Positions 6,216 to 14,966 of a stretch of 32,260 nt of DNA are shown here, piece by piece. Origin of the DNA: Anaerolineae bacterium. Its GTDB lineage: Bacteria; Chloroflexota; Anaerolineae; 4572-78; J111. The first letter of the stretch is position 1; the number at the start of each line of letters is the position of its first letter. A program made the position numbers and the translations under genes. The stretch covers positions 1 to 32,260 of the forward strand of contig JAFGDY010000231.1 in NCBI GenBank assembly GCA_016931895.1. The letters run 5' to 3'. The notes beneath the pieces are model-generated. The model ran no database searches and was not told where the DNA came from. It saw only the letters and a program-made list of their open reading frames with translations.

Positions 6216-8369
6216 TTAATCGGACTGCCGGGTCCAGATAACCTTGTCAAAAGTTGATGCTACGAAGCGATCCGTCCAGGTGGTAGATGTGAGCTTATCT
6301 TCCCACATAATCATAGTAGCAGAGTCGCTAAACAGAACGCCGCCAGCCATGGACAAAACAAATTTCGTTTTGGAAGACATGGTCAAGGCAACCCCCTGCT
6401 CCACAATGTTTGGCAGATCCCCTTTGATGGCATCTATCAGGCCAGTAACCTGGTACTCATCGCCTGTTGCCTTTGCCGTGTAGCTACCCGTAATGCGGCC
6501 GGTCTCCATATCTGCCTTGAGGTGTAGAACGTCTCCATCTGGATTGCTCCATAAGCCGGTGACAAAATCCTCTGCCGTGGCGGAAAAGGGTACGGGGTCT
6601 GGAGGAGATACCGGCTGGCAGTAAGAAGGTGGCGTTCGGTGAAACTCGAGCGTCTGGGGCCACATTTTCGGCGCCGTGTCTGCCAAGCCCAGAACCTTCG
6701 CTGTTGCCAATAAACCATTGAGTATTTCCAGAGTCTCAGGCAATAGATAATTATCCTGGCCTTTCACAGATATGATTTGGGCCGGATGATACTGCCCTGA
6801 AAAGGTTGATACCCAATGCCAGCTATCATCCATATCGGAAATCGGTTGATTAATCAGTCGCCACTGGATACCCAGGGCCACCGGAATGCCGTTAGGGTTG
6901 ACCGGGGTAGCGTTGATTGAGGTGTTGACTTTGGCGTTACTCTTGGCGGCGCCAACCCAGCCGACGATATTGGAAGATCCGGTTGAGCCTGTATGCGAAG
7001 TATAAACACCCTTGATTTCTCCAGAAGAATTCACTGCAAGATTCATCTGGGAGCAGTACGAGTTATACCATGTTCCTGTGACAGGACTGTTCGCCATAGC
7101 TGTCTCAGGAAGAGGAATACAACTCAGCGCCGATGGACCTGTGCCGGTCGCTTTCTGGTAAAGATACATATTCCCTTGGGTCAGACCGCCGTTTTCTTCA
7201 GCGACGTAATTGAAGGTTGTGTACATGAGATCCATGAAGGTTGAACCGACAAGCAGCCCGCCGACTCCATCCAGAGGCGTGAAAGCCACTACCCACTGAC
7301 CCTGCTGATCGCCTTCTTCGACGTAATAGGAGTACTGCTGGGCATTCAACGAAATTTTGGCCGCCTGGCCCGCCTGCATTTCACAACTTTGCCCCATGGT
7401 CAAAGTGAAGTCAGGCAGTATCGCTGCGTGCTTTGTAGGGTCTCCCCCATTGGCGTAAACCAGGCCAATCCATCTCCCCTCCGTGTCATATATCTTTTCA
7501 AAGATGCGCTCATTCGCAGCGTCTCGGATATCATACAAGTGGGTCATGACGGGGATAAGATAAACGCTGTCTCCTTTGAATACCGAAGAGCCTGTATCCA
7601 GATAGAAACGTGAATTAGTGAGAGATGGCAGCAAGGTGTCGCCGAGTTGGGCAGCATAAAGGTCGGTTCCCCAGAGGTACTTACCTTCTCCTGTCCGATT
7701 TGGTTGAAGCTCTATCTCCGAACTCTCGTCATATTGGGCCGGGTCATCTCCTCCCAAAAAGAAAGTGCCCTCTCCCGTCTCCGGGTAAGTGACAACCGAA
7801 AAGGTTGGTTCTACGATGGCTCCAGACTCGTAGAGGGAATGAAAATAAAATCCTGACCCGTCGGCCACGGCATCGCTACTGGAGGGAAAGCCCACCCCCC
7901 CCTCCCAAGCCAGGTATTGGAACTTTTCTCCACTATACTCCACAGAAGCAAAGAACGGAATATCTATGCTGGTGAAAGGGGTCTCGAAGGGAACCATGCC
8001 GGTCCATGTGTTCATTGACCCCCACGGGCCAAAGGATCGTTTGACCGTGGTTGTATTGACCCAAGTAAAATCAAGTTGGGCGGTATTGACCTTTTTGTGT
8101 GTATTGCATGCTTCTGTAGTACACAGATCTGATGTGGCCCAAATAAAATTGGAGCCTGAATCCAGAGCGAATCGGAGTTGACTCGTTCCAACTGAGATAT
8201 TTTCGGTGTACCAGGGGGTCGCCCCATAATTCGCCATCTCTCCCCGATGGAGATTAAAAGCTTGGACGGTGTCTGTTTGGGCCCTGGCAATAGGCTGGCT
8301 TCCAAGTAAAAGAGAAGCGCTTATTATCAACCCAAATGCACGCGTAACAATGTTAGTGCTCAAAATCAT
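6216..8369 (-). CDS. Secreted pepsin-like aspartic protease fused to two avidin-like domains
   Basis: 717 residues. A signal peptide (1-30, ending ARA) leads straight into the protease with no room for a pepsin prosegment. The pepsin (A1) fold spans about 50-405. It has catalytic DSGS at 70-73 and DTGS at 258-261 (spacing 188, pepsin 183), the Cys83-TTEA-Cys88 loop, FFLGG near 203-207, and a closing GSTFMDLMYTTFNY that matches the pepsin ILGxxFxxxYxxVFD motif. Residues about 430-575 resemble streptavidin: TGTWYN (Asn436, Ser440), GVYTS (Tyr456, Ser458), ALGIQW (Trp503) and STFSGQY. Several of these are biotin-contact positions. A second, more divergent avidin-like domain follows (604-717): TGLWSN, ITGSY, and MIMWEDKL to VIWTR. 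Ribosome binding site AAAGGAG. I know of no such described fusion. Confidence 0.85.
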   Translation of the reverse strand: MILSTNIVTRAFGLIISASLLLGSQPIARAQTDTVQAFNLHRGEMANYGATPWYTENISVGTSQLRFALDSGSNFIWATSDLCTTEACNTHKKVNTAQLDFTWVNTTTVKRSFGPWGSMNTWTGMVPFETPFTSIDIPFFASVEYSGEKFQYLAWEGGVGFPSSSDAVADGSGFYFHSLYESGAIVEPTFSVVTYPETGEGTFFLGGDDPAQYDESSEIELQPNRTGEGKYLWGTDLYAAQLGDTLLPSLTNSRFYLDTGSSVFKGDSVYLIPVMTHLYDIRDAANERIFEKIYDTEGRWIGLVYANGGDPTKHAAILPDFTLTMGQSCEMQAGQAAKISLNAQQYSYYVEEGDQQGQWVVAFTPLDGVGGLLVGSTFMDLMYTTFNYVAEENGGLTQGNMYLYQKATGTGPSALSCIPLPETAMANSPVTGTWYNSYCSQMNLAVNSSGEIKGVYTSHTGSTGSSNIVGWVGAAKSNAKVNTSINATPVNPNGIPVALGIQWRLINQPISDMDDSWHWVSTFSGQYHPAQIISVKGQDNYLLPETLEILNGLLATAKVLGLADTAPKMWPQTLEFHRTPPSYCQPVSPPDPVPFSATAEDFVTGLWSNPDGDVLHLKADMETGRITGSYTAKATGDEYQVTGLIDAIKGDLPNIVEQGVALTMSSKTKFVLSMAGGVLFSDSATMIMWEDKLTSTTWTDRFVASTFDKVIWTRQSD

Positions 8370-8484
8370 AAGTCCTAACTCCTTTTTATTTCTGTAGCGT
8401 CAATTTTCTAAACCACCTAACTGTTGGATATTTAGATCGGGTTTCATTCCCCATCACAGTTTACGCATCAGGTTTTGCGTTTTG

Positions 8485-9573
8485 TCATTTATACCCGTCC
8501 GGCATCTTCGTTTCGGCGTCCAACTGCGCGCCGTTCAAATTTGCCGCCTTGACCACCGCTTTGCCGTTGAGGGTTATGGTTTGACTCAACGTTGCGCCGC
8601 GCAGGTCTGCGCCGCTCAAATCTGCGCCATTCAGCAGCACGCCGGCCAAATTAGTGTTGACCAGGTTGGCGTGGGTGAGCAGCGCGCCGCTAAAAATTGC
8701 CGCCGAATATTTTTTTTCTGGGCCTTTGCCGATAACGTCCGGAAAGCCCGCAAAATTGGCGTGGCTTAAGTTGGCATTGGTCAACGTTGCTCCTTCCAGG
8801 TACGCGCCAGCAAGATAGGCGCGGGCCAAGTGGGCGCGCTCAAGATTGCAGCCGGTCAGTCCCGCCCGTACCAGCCGTGCGCCGTTCAGGTTGGCGCGCG
8901 GCAAATTGGAACCATCAAGCACGGCGTCGGTGAGGTCTGCGCCGCTTAAATCCGCCCCGTCCAGCTTAACGCCGACCATTTTTGCGCCTTGCAAATTTGC
9001 GCCGCGCAAGTTGGCGTAGCGCAAATCGGTTGAGGCCAACAGGGCGCCACGCAGGTCTGCGCCGCCCAGATCCGCGCCACTTAGGTCCGCGCCGCTTAGG
9101 TCCGCGCCAACCAGGTGGCCGCCGGCCAGTTGCGCGCCGGCCAAATTCACGCCAATCATGCGCGTTTGATCAAATAACGCGCCCGTCACTTGCGTTTGTT
9201 TGAGGAAAACGCCTGTCAGCACCGCGTTTGTTAAATTTGCGCCGCGTAAATCGGCGCCGGTCAGGTCTGCGCCCGTGAGCCTGGCCTGGCGTAAATTTGC
9301 GCCCATTAAATTTGCGCCGCGCAGATTGGCGCTATGCAAATTGCTCTCACTCAAATCCGCGCTGTTCAAATCGGTGCCACCCAAGTCCGCGCTGGCCAGG
9401 TTCGCATCGTGGATTAAGGCCTTGCTCAACGACGCGCCGCTCAGGTTAATATTGGCCAATTCCTTGTTGCTCAGATTCACCCCCTCACAGTTTGGCGGAC
9501 AGTCATCTTGCGCCAGGGTGCTGCAACCGACCAGCGCCAACAACAGGAACAGGCAGGCAAAAAATTGTTTCAT
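8485..9573 (-). CDS. Pentapeptide-repeat lipoprotein
   Basis: 362 residues. It has a lipoprotein signal (MKQFFACLFLLLALVGC, lipobox LVGC), then a Cys-rich collar (DDCPPNCEGVNL) and an almost uninterrupted run of A(D/N)LxX pentapeptides from about 30 to 345. Such repeats fold as a right-handed quadrilateral beta-helix. Some family members (Qnr, McbG, MfpA) mimic DNA and protect gyrase, but this one is predicted to be exported and lipid-anchored, so a structural, adhesive or peptide-sequestering surface role fits better. Its start abuts the stop of the upstream paralogue. A short interruption at about 275-290 (GFPDVIGKGPEKKY) breaks the helix. Confidence 0.9.
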   Translation of the reverse strand: MKQFFACLFLLLALVGCSTLAQDDCPPNCEGVNLSNKELANINLSGASLSKALIHDANLASADLGGTDLNSADLSESNLHSANLRGANLMGANLRQARLTGADLTGADLRGANLTNAVLTGVFLKQTQVTGALFDQTRMIGVNLAGAQLAGGHLVGADLSGADLSGADLGGADLRGALLASTDLRYANLRGANLQGAKMVGVKLDGADLSGADLTDAVLDGSNLPRANLNGARLVRAGLTGCNLERAHLARAYLAGAYLEGATLTNANLSHANFAGFPDVIGKGPEKKYSAAIFSGALLTHANLVNTNLAGVLLNGADLSGADLRGATLSQTITLNGKAVVKAANLNGAQLDAETKMPDGYK

Positions 9574-10530
9574 CTAATCCTCAAGAGTCGCTTCATCCGG
9601 CACGCGAAAGCCGGAGGGCCATTGGGTGGCGTGGTTATAGCGCGCCCCGCGCAAATCGGCGTCGTGATTAACCGCAGCGCGCTCCCCTTCGTTCATTTGG
9701 ATAATAACCGTATCGCGGGCCGCATCGCCCAAATCAAACGTGGCGGGGTCATAGACCAGCATTGCGCCGTTTAAATCCGCGCCGCGCAAATCCGCGCCGT
9801 TCAATTTTGCGCCAACCAAAATCACGCCGCGCAGTTGGGCATTGCGCAAATCTGCGCCAGCCAGGTTTGTGCCGTACAGCACGCTGCCGTTGAGTATCGC
9901 CCTGCGCAAATCCGCGCCGTTCAAGTTGGCCAGGTTAAACCAAACGGCCAAAAGTTGGGCGTCCGATAAATTTGCGCCTGACAGGTTGGCCCGGCTAAGG
10001 GCGTTTCCGCTGAGATTGTTTCCGCTGAGGTCCGCTGCCGCCAGTTGGGTTCCCTCTAACCATGCCGGGGCAAGGTCTACCCCGCGCAGGTCCAACCCGC
10101 TCATCTTTGCGCCGGTCAGGTCGGTTGCGTTCAGGGTCACGCCCATCAGTTGCACGCCGACCAGATTCGCGCCATTTAAGTTTGCGCCGCGCAGGTCGGC
10201 GTTTTCCAAATTCGCTTCGCCGAGGTCTGTTTTACGCAAATCCGCGCCAATGAGCCGCACGGCTTTTAAGTCGGCCTGCCGCAGGTTTGCTTCGGCCAGG
10301 TTTGCGCCCGACAGGTCTGCACCCGCCAAATTTACCGCGCTTAAGTTGGCCCGCCGCAAATTTGCTTCAAGTAGCTGCGCGTTTTGAAAATTGTATGCCG
10401 TCAGGCCCCGGTTCATCAGGTTCGCGCCCATACAATCCGGCGGGCAACCGGCCGGCAGGGAGGAGCAGGCCGCAATCACCGAGGCAAAAAGGCAAAAGGC
10501 CAGGCACCTGGAACGTTGCTCTGTCGCCAT
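9574..10530 (-). CDS. Pentapeptide-repeat lipoprotein (paralogue)
   Basis: 318 residues, same design as the downstream neighbour: a signal ending in a lipobox (VIAAC), the collar GCPPDCMGANL, then tandem A(D/N)L pentapeptides to about residue 265. A non-repeat tail follows, including DTVIIQMNEGERAAVN and a final repeat-like ADLRGARYNH. The two genes abut with no gap and were probably produced by duplication and translated together. The SPFH gene stop overlaps the start region, so translational coupling is likely. Function is inferred only; the membrane anchor argues against direct gyrase protection. Confidence 0.9.
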   Translation of the reverse strand: MATEQRSRCLAFCLFASVIAACSSLPAGCPPDCMGANLMNRGLTAYNFQNAQLLEANLRRANLSAVNLAGADLSGANLAEANLRQADLKAVRLIGADLRKTDLGEANLENADLRGANLNGANLVGVQLMGVTLNATDLTGAKMSGLDLRGVDLAPAWLEGTQLAAADLSGNNLSGNALSRANLSGANLSDAQLLAVWFNLANLNGADLRRAILNGSVLYGTNLAGADLRNAQLRGVILVGAKLNGADLRGADLNGAMLVYDPATFDLGDAARDTVIIQMNEGERAAVNHDADLRGARYNHATQWPSGFRVPDEATLED

Positions 10531-10531
10531 C

Positions 10532-11638
10532 TCATTGCTCCGTTGTGGTCACCGGCTGCGTGGCGGTAACGGGTTCAGTTGGGGTGATGGGCACGGTGGC
10601 GGTGATAGGTATGGTCATGGCCGGCGTGTCGTTGGCGTTGAGGTCGGGCAGGGGCAAAAGGTACGGCGTATTGCTTGGCACAAGCATCACCCGAATCGCG
10701 GGAGACAACTTGTTAATGTACTGGTACGTCAGCAAATCTTTGTCTCTGGCCAGGGCCTCGGCAATTACCCTAAACGCATCGGCTTCGGCCTGCCCTTTCA
10801 GGCGGATGGCATCGGCTTCGGCCTGCGCTTTCAGGCGGATCGCGTCCGCTTCACCCTGGGCTAATCGGCGAATGGTATTGGCTTTGTGCTCACTTTGAAC
10901 AATTTGCTGGGTAGCCACTTGCTTTTGCTCAACAGCCGTGGCGTATTCAGGCGAAAACATGATGTTGCGCAAGATAAAACGGTCAAGCACAAAACCCTTG
11001 TCGCCAAATACGTCACGCAATTGTTGGTTGATGTCGCGTTCAAGGTCAAGGCGTTTGCTGCTGTTCACTTCGTCCACCGTGTATTGCGACACAAGCGTGC
11101 GGATGACGCCGCGCGTTACCGGGCGCACAAAATCTTCAATGTAGCGGTCTTGCCAATCAATGTGAATCCGCATCACCTGTTCGGGGTCAAGTTGAAAAAT
11201 CAGCGAACAATCGAGCGAAACCTCCTGGCCATCTGAGGTGCGCGCGGTGATGGAATCGTCGCCCATCTTTTCTCCCTCGCTCAACTTCGACGACATGGTG
11301 TACGTTTGCCAGTAAATTGGATAACGTTTGACCTGTTCCAAAACGGGCACAATCCAACGCAAGCCCGACCGCAGCGGGCGGTCGTAATAACCATCCGGCG
11401 CCAGCACCGAAATCACAATGCCTACTTCTTGTGGCTCAATAAAAACCGCGCTCGCGTTGATAAAAGTGATGATGAAAAGCACCAGCAAAAAGAGTACGGT
11501 TATGCGCGTAATCAGCCCGCGCAGCGCCGCCCAAAGGCCGCGCCGACGCACCACAACAACCAAGTACGCGACGATGAAAACGCCGAATAAAATCCACAAT
11601 CCGGCGGTAATGAGTTGAAGCGTTTGATTAAGTAACAT
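10532..11638 (-). CDS. SPFH/Band 7 (prohibitin-like) membrane protein
   Basis: 368 residues. Two N-terminal hydrophobic helices (about 8-30 and 42-63) precede an SPFH domain (about 66-245: EPQEVGIVISVLAPDGYYDRPLRSGLRWIVP). A long Ala/Glu/Arg coiled coil follows (about 235-305), built from an 11-residue unit (RLKAQAEADAI), which is seen as near-identical 33-base DNA repeats around 10797-10862. The C-terminus is a Thr/Pro-rich tail (ITATVPITPTEPVTATQ). SPFH proteins form membrane ring scaffolds that organise proteases or transporters. Here it lies between the ABC exporter and the pentapeptide lipoproteins, so it may scaffold the export or self-protection complex. AAAGGAGG precedes the ATG. Confidence 0.9.
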   Translation of the reverse strand: MLLNQTLQLITAGLWILFGVFIVAYLVVVVRRRGLWAALRGLITRITVLFLLVLFIITFINASAVFIEPQEVGIVISVLAPDGYYDRPLRSGLRWIVPVLEQVKRYPIYWQTYTMSSKLSEGEKMGDDSITARTSDGQEVSLDCSLIFQLDPEQVMRIHIDWQDRYIEDFVRPVTRGVIRTLVSQYTVDEVNSSKRLDLERDINQQLRDVFGDKGFVLDRFILRNIMFSPEYATAVEQKQVATQQIVQSEHKANTIRRLAQGEADAIRLKAQAEADAIRLKGQAEADAFRVIAEALARDKDLLTYQYINKLSPAIRVMLVPSNTPYLLPLPDLNANDTPAMTIPITATVPITPTEPVTATQPVTTTEQ

Positions 11639-11720
11639 ATTCCTCCTTTATAAGGATGAAGTTTCATCCTTCATCCCTTCGGCTTTGCTCAAGGCAAGCC
11701 TTCTGCCTTCATCCTTTCCG

Positions 11721-13916
11721 TTATGGGTGGGCAATGACCAGCAGCGTTGGGGCGCGGTTCAACACGCACTGCAACGCGCCCGCCAAATTCTCCGGGTCGA
11801 GCGCGGCAAAACTTTCGTCAAGAATGATCAGGTCGGCCCGCTGTAACAACGCCCGCGCAATGTACAGGCGGCTGCGCTCGCCGTGCGATAACTGCCACCC
11901 GCTTTCGCCCACAATTTGTTGCGTCCCTGAAGGCATCCGCTCGATCAATTCGCCCAAACCAAGTTCATTACAAATCTCAAGTGCTTCTATGCCGTCTTCG
12001 GGGGTGGGCGGCCAGCGACGCCCCATCAGCAAATTAAATCCAAAAGTGTCGGTAAAAACGTGGTTTTCGTGAAACTGCGGTGCCACAACCACCCGCTTGC
12101 GCCAGGTATCAAGCCCAACGCTGGCCCGGTCGTAGCCCCGCAACAAAAGCAACCCGGATTCAGGCACGCGCAAGCCCGCCATCACCGCCGCCAGCGTGGA
12201 CTTACCCCCACCCGACGGCCCTTCAACCAGCAGACGATCACCATTGTTGATGTGCAGTGTCGCTTCGTTGAGCGCAAGCCGTCCCCGGTCCTGGTAGCGG
12301 AACGAAACATCGCGCATAGTGATCAACGGCGCAGAATTTTCGGATGGCGGATGGCCGTTGGAAGGCAACTGGTTGGAAAATCCCAAAGCCGAAATCACAA
12401 AACCAAAATCGTTGGCTCTTTTCGCCGCCTCAAACAACGGTTTGATTTGCTGCCACGATTTGGTGAGCGACACAAAACTACGAATGTTTGTGTTAATTGC
12501 GTTCAACGCCTGCTGCCCCATCAAAATACCGCCCAGCGAAACGGCAATGATTTCCGGCGATGCCATCTGGCCCACAAACCCGCCCACGATGCTGGCCAGA
12601 CCCAGGATCATCCAGACGCGGGGGAGCGCAGCCAGCCAGTTGCCCAGGCGGGTCTGACGTTCCGTCAGTTGTGTATAGCCCGCCAGTTCCGCATCTTCTT
12701 CAACGTGCCACCTGGCCGCTTCTTCTTGTGCCAGGCGGGTGCGATGCCCGACCATTCGCTCAACCAGATGATTCGTCATGCGGCGGTACGTGTCTACCCA
12801 GATGTCGTTGCCGCGCCAAAACTCAAAACCGAGCGCAACTGTTGCCACAATAACAAACACAAGCATTATTACGCTCACCCATCCGCCAGCGCCAAACCGC
12901 AACACCGCCAGTGCAGTGAACACCTGGATAATTGAGAACACCATTGTCAGCGCGCTGCCAACCGTGCCGTATTCAACCACATTCGCATCCATGATCCGGC
13001 TGAGGAACTGCCCGGTACCTTCGTGGCGGATTTCTTCGGGATGCAATTTGAGCGCACCATAGAGCAGCGTTGTTTTGAACGCACCGCCAACATTTGTCCC
13101 CAGCCGCGCCCCGGCTGTGCTGACCAACATTTGCAAGGGGATATCCATCAGCGTCAACAACGCCCACGCCCACAACCATGCCCAATCGAAATGACCCTCA
13201 AATGCGCCGCGCCCAATCATTACCCAAGTGACCGCGGTTAAACCCTGTCGTAACAAACTCAGGCCCACAATGATAGCAGCAAACGGGATGACGCGCGTTT
13301 CACGCAACCGTTGCCAGTACGGCCCGCCCGGCGACAAGCGCAGCAGCCATCCATGCCCAATCTGGTGCCCGCTCAGTTGTTCGGCCAGGATCATTTTACG
13401 GACACGGGCGCGCCGTTCCTCCGGCACACCCGCCTGCGCCAGCACCTGTTCTGTTGTTTCAATAAACGGCGTTTCGAGCGGCCGGCAAAGGGCGTCCCGG
13501 ATCAGGCGCGCCTCCACCGTTTGCGTGGAAAAGTCGGGCGTGATAAGCGTAATACGTTGCCCCTTGTTTTTGAGGCAAATCAGCCAGCGCGAGTTTTCTT
13601 CTGTATCCGCATCCGTTGGCGGCAATTCCACCAACGCCGGGGCCGCGCCGCGCACAAACGCTTCCACATCCGTATAGTTGATCTCCACCGGCTCCGCTTC
13701 AATATCAAGCTGATTGGCCACCAGTTCAACCCACTGGGCCAGCGTATGTTCATCCGCATTGGCCAGCCCGGCCGGCGCAGGGGGCGCATTGGCCGGGCGC
13801 GGCAAAAGATTGGCGTGCCGGGCCAGCGCTTCGATTGCTTCGCCCAGCCGCGCGGTTGGCCATGTTATAGTTTGCAGTTCTGCCGCGCCGGTCATGCGTT
13901 GCTCATCTTTTATCAA
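11721..13916 (-). CDS. NHLP-type peptide exporter, ABC permease-ATPase lacking a visible C39 active site
   Basis: 731 residues from a TTG start (an ATG seven codons later, at 13895, is also possible). The N-terminal roughly 215 residues look like a degenerate peptidase/adaptor domain (WLICLKNKGQRITLITPD) with no catalytic Cys-His set that I can see. A six-helix permease (about 220-490) and a nucleotide-binding domain follow: Walker A GPSGGGKST (about 566), Q-loop APQF, variant signature LSHGE (676-680), Walker B LIILDES (Asp700, Glu701) and H-loop His730. The protein ends one residue after the H-loop, so its C-terminus is very short. It probably exports the peptides of this locus together with the HlyD-like adaptor, leaving the leader protease unassigned. 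Confidence 0.85.
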   Translation of the reverse strand: MIKDEQRMTGAAELQTITWPTARLGEAIEALARHANLLPRPANAPPAPAGLANADEHTLAQWVELVANQLDIEAEPVEINYTDVEAFVRGAAPALVELPPTDADTEENSRWLICLKNKGQRITLITPDFSTQTVEARLIRDALCRPLETPFIETTEQVLAQAGVPEERRARVRKMILAEQLSGHQIGHGWLLRLSPGGPYWQRLRETRVIPFAAIIVGLSLLRQGLTAVTWVMIGRGAFEGHFDWAWLWAWALLTLMDIPLQMLVSTAGARLGTNVGGAFKTTLLYGALKLHPEEIRHEGTGQFLSRIMDANVVEYGTVGSALTMVFSIIQVFTALAVLRFGAGGWVSVIMLVFVIVATVALGFEFWRGNDIWVDTYRRMTNHLVERMVGHRTRLAQEEAARWHVEEDAELAGYTQLTERQTRLGNWLAALPRVWMILGLASIVGGFVGQMASPEIIAVSLGGILMGQQALNAINTNIRSFVSLTKSWQQIKPLFEAAKRANDFGFVISALGFSNQLPSNGHPPSENSAPLITMRDVSFRYQDRGRLALNEATLHINNGDRLLVEGPSGGGKSTLAAVMAGLRVPESGLLLLRGYDRASVGLDTWRKRVVVAPQFHENHVFTDTFGFNLLMGRRWPPTPEDGIEALEICNELGLGELIERMPSGTQQIVGESGWQLSHGERSRLYIARALLQRADLIILDESFAALDPENLAGALQCVLNRAPTLLVIAHP

Positions 13917-13933
13917 GAGTTATCCGTTTGCGC

Positions 13934-14179
13934 TTACCAACAGCCCTGGTTCACACAAGCCCAGCCCTTAGTAAGAAGCCCTTTATCTTTAAGCGCATTC
14001 CAGCAGTTTTGGGGCCAATCACCTTCGGGTTGATGAGGGGGGTAGACCTCGGGATGGTCATTCCCCTCAGCATCTTGCGCAATGCAACACCATGAACCGC
14101 GATTCGCGTCCCACTTAGGGCACAGATTCTCCTTTCGTCCTGCTTTAAGATTGGTCCGAATTTGCAGTGTTTCTTTCAT
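13934..14179 (-). CDS. Cys-rich mini-protein with VRTNLKAG-type tag (IRTNLKAG)
   Basis: 81 residues starting at the ATG preceded by AAAGGAG (14189-14195 region); a longer upstream reading frame lacks such a site. The N-terminus is MKETLQIRTNLKAG. The body has six Cys and shares with its neighbours the pattern C-x-A-x-D-x-x-G-N (CCIAQDAEGN), a Trp-xx-x-Cys motif (WPQNCW) and a Cys-rich end (ACVNQGCW). Only two Ser/Thr follow the tag, so it cannot be extensively lanthionine-bridged; disulfides or metal binding are more likely. It is the last of four tandem paralogues and lies just upstream of the ABC exporter. Function unknown. Confidence 0.75.
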   Translation of the reverse strand: MKETLQIRTNLKAGRKENLCPKWDANRGSWCCIAQDAEGNDHPEVYPPHQPEGDWPQNCWNALKDKGLLTKGWACVNQGCW

Positions 14180-14276
14180 TTTTTTTAACTCCTTTAATTT
14201 CTTTGTTGGCCTGATTATGTGGAGCCACTGTGACACCGGAGGTTCAGCCCGGTTGTAAGCCTGGCATTACGCCAAA

Positions 14277-14534
14277 CTAGCACTTTTTACACCAGTAGCC
14301 ATGCTCGGTTGCTTTGGGACCCAACGCCGACTTGCACTTGCTACCTGCCCCGGCAAGGCTATAGTTGCAATTATCCCACATATCGGAACGTTGTTTGTAA
14401 TTATCATTGGGAGGCGGATCGGGTTCCATGGCAATGCAGTTTGTGTCCAAAGCGCCGCATTCGGTTTTCCCCAGAACCCTTTGCAATACCACCCCCGCTT
14501 TGAGATGGGTGCGCACACGTATCATATCATTCAT
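14277..14534 (-). CDS. Cys-rich mini-protein with VRTHLKAG tag
   Basis: 85 residues, ribosome binding site AAAGGAG before the ATG. It starts MNDMIRVRTHLKAG. The body carries six Cys. It has the CxA core (NCIAMEPD) with a Pro-rich insertion (DPPPNDN) in place of GN, then MWDNCN, SKCK and a CKKC end. Seven Ser/Thr and six Cys remain after the tag, so of the four paralogues this one and the copy at 14967 could be lanthionine substrates. An exported redox or metal-binding mini-protein is equally possible. Confidence 0.75.
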   Translation of the reverse strand: MNDMIRVRTHLKAGVVLQRVLGKTECGALDTNCIAMEPDPPPNDNYKQRSDMWDNCNYSLAGAGSKCKSALGPKATEHGYWCKKC

Positions 14535-14646
14535 TTTTGACTCCTTTATGGTTCTATTTTTCCAGTGACCGGTCTATTGGAATGTGCGGCGAACTCGCGC
14601 TCGCGCGCATCCCGCAATAAAGTTATGGCAATTGGTTGGCTCGTTA

Positions 14647-14871
14647 TTATGGGAAGGGCGTATCGCAGACTTGGCATGAAAAGCCGCAACCTTTTCTTGC
14701 CCCCACTTTTTCCCAACACCTAGCCCCGGCTCCTGCCTCAGGCGCGTGGCAATTGTTCCAAAGATGGTTTCGAACATTGCCTTTGTCATCGGCGGCATAA
14801 CACTTTGTATCGGTTAACCCACAGGCGTACCCTGCCTTGAGGTTGGTGCGAACATACAGCGTGTCTTTCAT
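14647..14871 (-). CDS. Cys-rich mini-protein with VRTNLKAG tag
   Basis: 74 residues, AAAGGAG before the ATG. It starts MKDTLYVRTNLKAG. The body has seven Cys arranged KCYAADDKGN, LWNNCH, ARCW and GCGFSCQVC. It is closest to the copy at 14967-15188, sharing C-x-A-x-D-D-x-G-N and CGF-[ST]-C. Only four Ser/Thr follow the tag against seven Cys. The constant scaffold among paralogues looks more like a folded Cys-stabilised mini-protein than a hypervariable RiPP core. Confidence 0.75.
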   Translation of the reverse strand: MKDTLYVRTNLKAGYACGLTDTKCYAADDKGNVRNHLWNNCHAPEAGAGARCWEKVGARKGCGFSCQVCDTPFP

Positions 14872-14966
14872 TTTGTCTCCTTTGGATTCTTGTTTATCCC
14901 ACCGGCCATTGCGCGTTGGTGGGATTTGTTATGTTTAAAAGCCCGTTGCGAGAATGCGGCCAGGCG

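Noticed and set aside
8982-10387. Plus-strand frames rich in Arg/Ser/Pro opposite the pentapeptide genes
   Set aside because: They only mirror the repeat DNA of the real genes on the other strand.
8485-10530. Dense short repeats that could suggest a CRISPR array
   Set aside because: The period is 15 bases and encodes pentapeptide repeats; there are no constant repeats with unique spacers.
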